Source of the DNA: Candidatus Aenigmatarchaeota archaeon
GTDB taxonomy: Archaea; Aenigmatarchaeota; Aenigmatarchaeia; CG10238-14
Length of the DNA: 8,065 bases
Direction of reading: 5' to 3'
NCBI GenBank assembly: GCA_025058005.1
Contig: JANXDN010000013.1
Span: forward strand, 1 to 8,065
This document shows positions 1-4,760 of the stretch, one piece after another. Position 1 is the first letter of the stretch. Each line of letters begins with the position of its first letter. The position numbers and the translations under genes are program-made. Under the pieces are notes generated by a model. That model saw only the letters and a list, made by a program, of their open reading frames with translations. It ran no database searches and had not been told where the DNA came from.

Positions 1-128
1 TACCCCACCATAAAATTTATTAATCCATGCGCTATGATACCTTCGAATAATTGTTTTGTGTATAAACTTAAAAACATGCTAAATGAAAAAAAAATGAAAT
101 CTTTTAACAAAAGTTTATCTAAATTCAT
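1..128 (-). CDS. Probable N-terminus of an unrecognised membrane protein (partial, runs off left edge)
   Basis: The minus strand is open from an ATG at 128-126 to the window edge (42 codons plus 2 nt). The same frame stays open upstream until a TAG inside the first CRISPR repeat. The peptide begins MNLDKLLLKD, then a hydrophobic stretch FIFFSFSMFLSLY (about residues 11-23), then EGIIAHGLINFMVG (29-42), which looks like the start of a second membrane segment. An internal ATG at 77-75 is an alternative start. I do not recognise the family. The His and Asn in AHGLINF loosely recall a CPBP/CAAX-protease motif, but one motif so near an N-terminus is not enough to name it. No clear Shine-Dalgarno is seen. 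The alternative is that this is simply the AT-rich CRISPR leader and the open frame is chance. Confidence 0.4.
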   Translation of the reverse strand, partial: MNLDKLLLKDFIFFSFSMFLSLYTKQLFEGIIAHGLINFMVG

Positions 129-146
129 TTGTGCATTTATGCTTGC
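107..146 (+). promoter_or_regulatory. Candidate CRISPR leader-proximal promoter (BRE/TATA)
   Basis: Directly upstream of the first repeat, a BRE-like ACAAAAG (107-113) precedes a TATA-like TTTATCTAA (114-122). An archaeal TATA box at this position would place transcription start at about 143-146, just before repeat 1. The repeats end in GAAAC, which in many type I and III arrays marks the 3' end, so the leader should lie on this side. The match is weak in such AT-rich DNA and overlaps the possible minus-strand gene at 1-128. Confidence 0.3.
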
Positions 147-176
147 GTTTAAAACGGACTAATATAGGGTTGAAAC

Positions 177-213
177 AAAAATGGAGGTGGTTTGAGATGA
201 TGAAAACAAAAGA
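177..213 (+). other. CRISPR spacer 1, resembling a translation-initiation region
   Basis: This 37-nt spacer contains GGAGGTG (183-189), a near-perfect Shine-Dalgarno. Seven nucleotides after position 189 come two tandem ATG codons (197-202), followed by AAA ACA AAA. Read on the plus strand, it looks like the start of a gene in an invading element. The resident genes mostly lack such a strong ribosome-binding site. The source element cannot be identified from here. Confidence 0.6.
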
Positions 214-243
214 GTTTAAAACGGACTAATATAGGGTTGAAAC

Positions 244-280
244 TGATTTGTTGGTTTGATTGTTTTGAACAATCCTCTCT
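244..280 (+). other. CRISPR spacer 2, containing a perfect 7-bp hairpin
   Basis: This 37-nt spacer contains GATTGTT (258-264), a TTG loop (265-267) and AACAATC (268-274), a perfect inverted repeat. The protospacer may have been an operator, terminator or element end. Its origin is unknown. Confidence 0.65.
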
Positions 281-355
281 GTTTAAAACGGACTAATATA
301 GGGTTGAAACGAAATAGATCATAATGCTATTTCTGCTGATTATATTTATAATTCT

Positions 356-380
356 AAAAATCTAAAAACAATACCAAAAA
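356..380 (-). terminator. T-rich archaeal-type terminator for the winged-helix/pps operon
   Basis: On the minus strand, three runs of five T (380-376, 368-364, 360-356) occur within 25 nt, beginning 35 nt beyond the PEP synthase stop codon. Archaeal RNA polymerase commonly terminates at clustered oligo-T tracts without needing a strong hairpin. A transcript of the CRISPR array on the plus strand would run into this region from the other side. Confidence 0.5.
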
Positions 381-414
381 CATCATATATAGCAAGATAG
401 AATTATAGCTGAAT

Positions 415-2673
415 CTATTTCTTTAAAATTCTATGCAACAACCCTTTCTCTGCCTCAGCAATTATAGCCCTCACTTTATCAACCACATCCGGATTAACAG
501 AAACACTTGTTATCCCCCATCTTACAAGCTTTTCAACTATTTCTGGATGCGTTGACGGTAACTGCCCGCAAATAGAACAAGTAACCTTATACTTTTTACA
601 CGCCTTTATAACTCTTTCTAAAGCCCACAACACAGCTGGATCAAGCTCATTAAACCATTTCTCGCCTAATATAGCAGAATCTCTATCTACGCCTAAGATT
701 AGTTGTGTCAAGTCATTACTGCCTATAGAAACACCATCTATACCTTTTTTACAAAACTCTTCTATTAATATAGCAGCTGACGGCACTTCAACCATTATCC
801 ACAGTTTGAATTTTTTGTCTTTACTCAAACCAACTTTATCAATTATCTTTTTTATTTCATCTAATTCCCACAAAGTTCTGACAAAAGGTATCATCAAATA
901 CACATTATCATATCCTTTGTCTCTCACCTTTTTTATTGCTTTTAATTCTAATTCAAAGGTTTCCGGTTCTGTAATGTAGCGAGATGCTCCTCTCCAACCA
1001 ATCATCGGATTATTTTCATGAGGTTCATATCTTTTTCCTCCAACCAAATCTGCATATTCGTTTGTCTTAAAATCTAAAGCTCTATAAATAATCGGTCTTG
1101 GATAAAATGCTTTTGCAACTTTCTCAATTCCTTTAGCAAAGGTGTTAATGAATAGTTCATCCCCACCTCTTTGTATGAGAAGTTTTGGATGCTTTCCAAT
1201 AGTTGATGCCATAAATTCTGCTCTCATCAAACCAACGCCGTCGCATTTCAAATCTTTGTATTTTTCTGCTAACTCAGGTTCACCTAAATTTATGTAGACT
1301 TTGGTCTTTGTCTTTACATATTCGTATTTTTCTTCTTTTTTTACAATTTCCACCTTCCCCAAATAAACTTTACCAGTATAACCATCTATGGTAACTATGT
1401 TACCGTCTTTTAACTTTTTAGTTGCTTCTTTCGTGCCAACTACACAAACAACTCCAAGTTCTCGAGAAACAATTGCAGCATGAGATGTTTGACCACCTTC
1501 ATCTGTTATTATGCCAGAAGCTCTTTTCATACCAGGTACATAGTCTGGATTGGTCATTTTCGTTACTAATATATCCCCTTGTTTTATTTTGTTCAATTCT
1601 TTTGGTGATTTAATAATCTTTACTACGCCGTAAGCTATGCCAGGTGAAGCGGGTAAGCCTTGCAAAATCGGTTTGACGCCTTCAATTGTAGCAACCTTTT
1701 TCTCCTCATAAATTACAGTTATGGGTCTTGTCTGAACAAGATAAACTTTATCCTTTTCAACTACCCACTCAAAATCTTGCGGTTTTTTATAGTGTTTTTC
1801 CAACTTTAATGCAAGTTTGTAAAGTTGCTCTAGTTCAGAATTTGTTAAAACTCTTTTATTTTGTTTGTCTTTTGGAACTTTAACTACCTTTACACCACCT
1901 TTCTTTTTATCAAGAATTCTCATTTCTAATTTTGTGGAGATGTGTTTTTGCAAAATTTCGCCACTTTTTTTATCCAAAATATATGTGTCAGGTGTGACAG
2001 CGCCAGAAACAACGCTTTCACCTTGACCCCAAGAAGCCTCTATCATTATTTTGTTTTTATCCCCAGTAGAAGGATGGATGGTGAAACCAACTCCTGCTTT
2101 TTCAGAATCAAGCTGTTTTTGCACCGGGACTGCGATTAAAACTTTTGAATGGTCAAAACCTTTACTAGACCTGTAAAAAGTTGCTCTTGCAGTAAAAAGA
2201 GAAGCCCAGCATTGTTTTACAGCTTTGATGACATTTTTACTTCCTTTTATGTTAAGGACAGTTAGTTGCTGACCTGCAAAAGAAGAATCTGGCAAATCTT
2301 CTGCTGTAGCAGAACTTCTTGCCACAACCCACTCTTCTTTCACTCTATATTCTTTCGAGAGTTTTTTGTATGCCTCTTCAATTTCTTCTTCAATTTCTTT
2401 TGGCATGTTTGTTTTTTCTATTAATTCCCTAATTCTTTGGGTGTTTTTTTGCAGTTGCTCTGTGTCGTTAACATCTGTATTTTTCAATATCTCAAAAATA
2501 ACTTGACCTATTTTAGTTTTTTCGAGGAAATGTTTGTAAGCTTGAGCTGTAACAATAAAAGCGTTCGGCACAGGTAAACCAATATTATACATTTCTGCCA
2601 AGTTTGCACCTTTTCCACCAGCTATTGGCAAGTCTTTTTTTGATAGTTCTTTCAAAAATTTTACGAACTTCAA
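415..2673 (-). CDS. ppsA: Phosphoenolpyruvate synthase (pyruvate, water dikinase)
   Basis: This enzyme interconverts pyruvate + ATP + water with PEP + AMP + phosphate in the cytosol. It is gluconeogenic, though archaeal homologues can also act toward pyruvate. The 752 residues hold the three family domains: an N-terminal ATP-grasp-type nucleotide-binding domain (about 1-325, with GGKGANL at 19-25 and ARSSATAEDLP at 118-128); a swivelling phosphohistidine domain (about 335-440, GGQTSHAAI, catalytic His398); and a PEP/pyruvate TIM barrel (about 455-745, with Arg531, Arg561, Glu629, Asn653-Asp654 and catalytic Cys702 in SICGQ). Length is usual for archaeal members. The start is TTG (2673-2671): the peptide MKFVKFLKEL fits the usual family N-terminus, and the nearby ATG at 2678 hits a stop after two codons. 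It is the second gene of an operon, 9 nt after the winged-helix gene. Family and function are secure; preferred direction in vivo is not known. Confidence 0.96.
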   Translation of the reverse strand: MKFVKFLKELSKKDLPIAGGKGANLAEMYNIGLPVPNAFIVTAQAYKHFLEKTKIGQVIFEILKNTDVNDTEQLQKNTQRIRELIEKTNMPKEIEEEIEEAYKKLSKEYRVKEEWVVARSSATAEDLPDSSFAGQQLTVLNIKGSKNVIKAVKQCWASLFTARATFYRSSKGFDHSKVLIAVPVQKQLDSEKAGVGFTIHPSTGDKNKIMIEASWGQGESVVSGAVTPDTYILDKKSGEILQKHISTKLEMRILDKKKGGVKVVKVPKDKQNKRVLTNSELEQLYKLALKLEKHYKKPQDFEWVVEKDKVYLVQTRPITVIYEEKKVATIEGVKPILQGLPASPGIAYGVVKIIKSPKELNKIKQGDILVTKMTNPDYVPGMKRASGIITDEGGQTSHAAIVSRELGVVCVVGTKEATKKLKDGNIVTIDGYTGKVYLGKVEIVKKEEKYEYVKTKTKVYINLGEPELAEKYKDLKCDGVGLMRAEFMASTIGKHPKLLIQRGGDELFINTFAKGIEKVAKAFYPRPIIYRALDFKTNEYADLVGGKRYEPHENNPMIGWRGASRYITEPETFELELKAIKKVRDKGYDNVYLMIPFVRTLWELDEIKKIIDKVGLSKDKKFKLWIMVEVPSAAILIEEFCKKGIDGVSIGSNDLTQLILGVDRDSAILGEKWFNELDPAVLWALERVIKACKKYKVTCSICGQLPSTHPEIVEKLVRWGITSVSVNPDVVDKVRAIIAEAEKGLLHRILKK

Positions 2674-2676
2674 AAC

Positions 2677-2684
2677 ATCACCTC
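2677..2684 (-). promoter_or_regulatory. Shine-Dalgarno of ppsA overlapping the upstream stop codon
   Basis: The minus strand reads GAGGTGAT at 2684-2677, complementary to the 3' end typical of archaeal 16S rRNA, just before the TTG start at 2673. It shares bases with the TGA stop of the winged-helix gene (2685-2683). This supports the TTG start choice and suggests translational coupling between the two genes. Confidence 0.7.
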
Positions 2685-2886
2685 ACACAAGTTTATAAGC
2701 AAGTTTGCCTTCTTTTTCAACAATTTCTATTTTCCCCTCCCTACCAAGCCAACCCAAACCGCTCATTACATCGTCTCTTGTGAGTTTACCCAACTTCATT
2801 ATTTCTTGCACTGTTAAGGGCGGTTGATTATTGAGCACGTGCCAAACTTTACCGGCATTAACGCCGAAAATTTCTTCTGGTTTCAT
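2683..2886 (-). CDS. Small winged helix-turn-helix protein (DUF2582 type)
   Basis: This 67-residue protein has the pattern of the DUF2582 winged-helix family: AGKVWHVLN (11-19), a second helix with LTVQEIMKLGKL (24-35), a recognition-helix region RDDVMSGLGWLGREGKI (37-53) and a short beta wing (about 52-67). The GLGWLGREGKI segment is the most characteristic part. The fold suggests nucleic-acid binding, but function in the family is not established and no effector domain is present. It is the first gene of the operon with PEP synthase and is transcribed away from the sugar-kinase/aldolase genes, so a role in regulating carbon metabolism or its own operon is possible (inference). The ATG at 2886 has no Shine-Dalgarno, but a TATA box lies 26-32 nt upstream, fitting a leaderless message. 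No in-frame alternative ATG lies upstream before a stop. Confidence 0.85.
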   Translation of the reverse strand: MKPEEIFGVNAGKVWHVLNNQPPLTVQEIMKLGKLTRDDVMSGLGWLGREGKIEIVEKEGKLAYKLV

Positions 2887-2911
2887 TATTCTAATAATTG
2901 TTTTTCATTAG

Positions 2912-2925
2912 TTATAAAATTTGCT
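2912..2925 (-). promoter_or_regulatory. BRE/TATA promoter of the winged-helix/ppsA operon
   Basis: The minus strand reads AGCAAATTTTATAA across 2925-2912: a BRE-like purine-rich element followed by a TATA core (TTTATAA, 2918-2912). The core lies 26-32 nt before the ATG at 2886, so transcription should start at or within a few bases of the start codon. That agrees with the lack of a Shine-Dalgarno. Confidence 0.6.
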
Positions 2926-2974
2926 TATATGAAATAGATGTTTGATAGTTTATATTACACCTATCTTCACAAAA

Positions 2975-2990
2975 TCCCTTATATAAGGGA
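2975..2990. promoter_or_regulatory. Perfect 16-bp palindrome enclosing a TATA core (candidate operator/promoter)
   Basis: TCCCTTATATAAGGGA is a perfect palindrome in the divergent intergenic region, centred about 65 nt before the sugar-kinase start and about 97 nt before the winged-helix start. The core TTATATAA (2979-2986) could be the TATA box of the plus-strand operon, placing transcription start near 3008-3014 with a leader of about 35-40 nt. The GC-richer arms stand out from the surrounding AT-rich DNA and look like a dimer-binding site. A regulator bound here would compete with TBP. A second, weaker TATA-like stretch near 3012-3020 could instead give a nearly leaderless transcript. Confidence 0.5.
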
Positions 2991-3047
2991 AAAATTATTT
3001 TTAATTTTTTAATTAATAAAAAGTTCATAAAACAAATATATTTTATT

Positions 3048-3995
3048 ATGGACGTCCTAACCTTTGGTTCAATTATCTCAGATGTAATAGTTTCCTCAAA
3101 ACAAATAAAGGTTGAAAAATCAAAAAAACACTTTTATTTAAATTACGGTACAAAGATAGAAGCGTCTTTCATAGAGACAGATTTTGGTGGTTCTGCGCAT
3201 AACATAGCTTATGGCATCGCTTGTTTAGGCAAAAAGTCAGGTTTAATAGGTGCGGTTGGCAATGACGAATTCGGCAGAACAATCATAAACTCTTTAACAA
3301 AAGTTGGCGTAAACATTGATGGAATTCAAATAGTCGACAAACCTACAGGCAAATCTGTTGTTTTGATCGGCGAGGATAACGAAAGAACGATAATAATCTT
3401 TAGAGGCGCTAACGATTTTATTGACGGCAAAAAAATATCAAAAGATTATGTGAACTTGTTCAGATACTTTGTTTTTACCTCAACTATTGGTGAAAAATCT
3501 GTGGAAGCTTTGCATAAAACCTTTAATTATGCTAAAAGATGCGGGTTAACTATCGTAGCAAACCCAAGTAGTGCGATGATAGCCACAAGAAAAAAAGATT
3601 TGTTGGAGCTATTAAAACATAGCCATATAGCAATTATGAATGAGGAAGAAGCTAAACAACTCACAAAAAAAGAGCTGCCAAAATCTTTGAATGAAATAAA
3701 AAACTTGGGTCCAGACACAGTTGTGATAACAAGAGATAAAAAAGGCTGCATAGCGATGCATGGAAGCAAAATTTACGAGCAGAAAGCTTATAAAGTCAAA
3801 GTTGTTGACACTACAGGTGCAGGCGACGCTTTCACAGCCGCGTTTATTTATTCTCTTTTGAGAAAAGATAGTATGGAGTTTGCTTTAAAATTTGCTACAG
3901 TTTGTGCTTCTTTAAATATCAAATCTGTTGGTGCAGTAAAAAATTTCCCGACAGAAAATGATATATTGAAAATAATAGGCGAAAAAAATGTTTAA
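3048..3995 (+). CDS. PfkB/ribokinase-family sugar kinase, likely phosphofructokinase-like
   Basis: This 315-residue protein is a typical PfkB-family (ribokinase fold) kinase that transfers phosphate to a sugar or sugar-phosphate hydroxyl. Visible motifs are the N-terminal strand DVLTFGSIISDVI, the substrate-side GGSAHNIAYGIACLG (47-61), VGNDEFG (70-76), NPS (172-174), NEEEAK (198-203) and the C-terminal signature VDTTGAGDAF (253-262), with catalytic base Asp260 and the GAG anion hole. Substrate cannot be read from motifs: fructose-6-phosphate, fructose, ribose or nucleoside are all possible. The FBP aldolase gene overlapping its 3' end by 8 nt favours 6-phosphofructokinase (inference). It is first in the rightward cluster; no Shine-Dalgarno precedes the ATG, and upstream is the palindromic TATA segment. 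Family assignment is firm, specificity is not. Confidence 0.93.
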   Translation: MDVLTFGSIISDVIVSSKQIKVEKSKKHFYLNYGTKIEASFIETDFGGSAHNIAYGIACLGKKSGLIGAVGNDEFGRTIINSLTKVGVNIDGIQIVDKPTGKSVVLIGEDNERTIIIFRGANDFIDGKKISKDYVNLFRYFVFTSTIGEKSVEALHKTFNYAKRCGLTIVANPSSAMIATRKKDLLELLKHSHIAIMNEEEAKQLTKKELPKSLNEIKNLGPDTVVITRDKKGCIAMHGSKIYEQKAYKVKVVDTTGAGDAFTAAFIYSLLRKDSMEFALKFATVCASLNIKSVGAVKNFPTENDILKIIGEKNV

Positions 3996-4758
3996 CCAAA
4001 AAAAGCAAGAAAGGTTAAAAAAAATTTTGTCTAGCAACAAGACTTTATTGATAGCTTTTGATCATGCTGTAGAGCATGGCCCAACAAATTATCCAAACAT
4101 AGATTTGCATCCTTTGAGGATAGCGAAAATAGCAGTAAACGGCGGCGCCAACGGGTTAATAATGCATGTAGGTGCAGCAAGAATAGTAAAAGACTATTTG
4201 CCAAAAAACTTTGCTTTAATCATTAAATTAACAGCAAGAACTTCTTTGGTCAGCGACAAAAATCAAATTCAGGCTTTGGTCACCACTGTCGACGAAGCAT
4301 TTAAAGTTGGGGCAGATGCAATCGCTTTCACAATTTATGTTGGCAGTGAAATGGAATATCACATGTTTGAACAATTTTCTCAAGTTAAAAAAAGATGCAT
4401 TGAGCTCAATTTACCGATAATAGGTTTTATGTATCCACGTTCACCCAAATACAAAAACAAGTATGATGCAAGAGCCATAGAATATGCAGCGCGAGTAGGT
4501 GCAGAAATAGGTTGTGATATAGTAAAAACATATTATACAGGCAATAAAACTACATTTGAAAGGGTTGTGAAAAATTGTTTTGTGCCCTTGTTAGTAGCAG
4601 GTGGACCGGAGACAAAAACAAAAGAAGAATTTTTAAAGAATATTAACGACGCCTTATCAGCAGGAGCTAGAGGATTTGCGCTCGGAAGAAATATTTGGGC
4701 GAGAGAAGGCTCTGTAGAATTGCTTAAAGAAGTAAAAACAATCTTGTCAAGGTATTAA
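3988..4758 (+). CDS. fba: Class I fructose-bisphosphate aldolase, archaeal type
   Basis: This 256-residue (beta/alpha)8-barrel enzyme reversibly cleaves fructose 1,6-bisphosphate to dihydroxyacetone phosphate and glyceraldehyde 3-phosphate through a Schiff base. Sequence signs match the archaeal FbaA/DhnA family: FDHAVEHGP (24-32, Asp25), MYPR (Tyr149, general acid/base), VKTYYTG with Schiff-base Lys180, and phosphate-binding AGGPET (204-209) and GRNIW (233-237). These correspond to Asp24, Tyr146 and Lys177 of the Thermoproteus tenax enzyme. Paralogues in this family make aromatic-precursor or autoinducer-type products, but the neighbouring PfkB kinase supports the glycolytic role. The ATG at 3988 lies inside the kinase gene (8-nt overlap), implying translational coupling. 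The N-terminus MFNQKKQERLKKIL is of normal length. Confidence 0.93.
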   Translation: MFNQKKQERLKKILSSNKTLLIAFDHAVEHGPTNYPNIDLHPLRIAKIAVNGGANGLIMHVGAARIVKDYLPKNFALIIKLTARTSLVSDKNQIQALVTTVDEAFKVGADAIAFTIYVGSEMEYHMFEQFSQVKKRCIELNLPIIGFMYPRSPKYKNKYDARAIEYAARVGAEIGCDIVKTYYTGNKTTFERVVKNCFVPLLVAGGPETKTKEEFLKNINDALSAGARGFALGRNIWAREGSVELLKEVKTILSRY

Positions 4759-4760
4759 TT

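Larger units (their letters stand above)
147..310 (+). CRISPR. Mini CRISPR array: three 30-bp repeats, two 37-bp spacers
   Basis: Three perfectly identical 30-bp repeats lie at 147-176, 214-243 and 281-310. Each begins GTTTAAAACGG and ends AGGGTTGAAAC, so the termini GTTT/AAAC are complementary. They are separated by two unrelated spacers, both exactly 37 bp (177-213 and 244-280). Exact repeat identity with constant unit length of 67 bp is diagnostic of CRISPR. Repeat length and the GTTGAAAC 3' end resemble repeats of type I-B/I-A/III systems processed by Cas6, and suggest plus-strand transcription. The internal repeat has little stem potential. No degenerate fourth copy is seen on either side. 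No cas gene is in the window, so the array is either isolated or served in trans. Confidence 0.88.

Noticed and set aside
311..376. A possible third spacer and degenerate fourth CRISPR repeat after position 310
   Set aside because: Only a short TCTAAAAAC-like resemblance to the repeat start exists near 361-369, at the wrong spacing, and the rest of the repeat is absent.
1422..1613. Plus-strand open frames opposite ppsA (also 1942-2139)
   Set aside because: They lie wholly antisense to well-conserved PEP synthase domains, have no promoter or Shine-Dalgarno, and give compositionally odd peptides. They are shadows.
2891..2908. Five-codon upstream reading frame (ATG AAA AAC AAT TAT TAG) before the winged-helix gene, on the minus strand
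   Set aside because: The TATA position places transcription start close to 2886-2890, downstream of this frame, so it is probably not transcribed.
2944..2965. Inverted repeat GATAG-N12-CTATC as a second operator
   Set aside because: Five-base arms in AT-rich DNA are expected by chance, and the symmetry does not extend inward.
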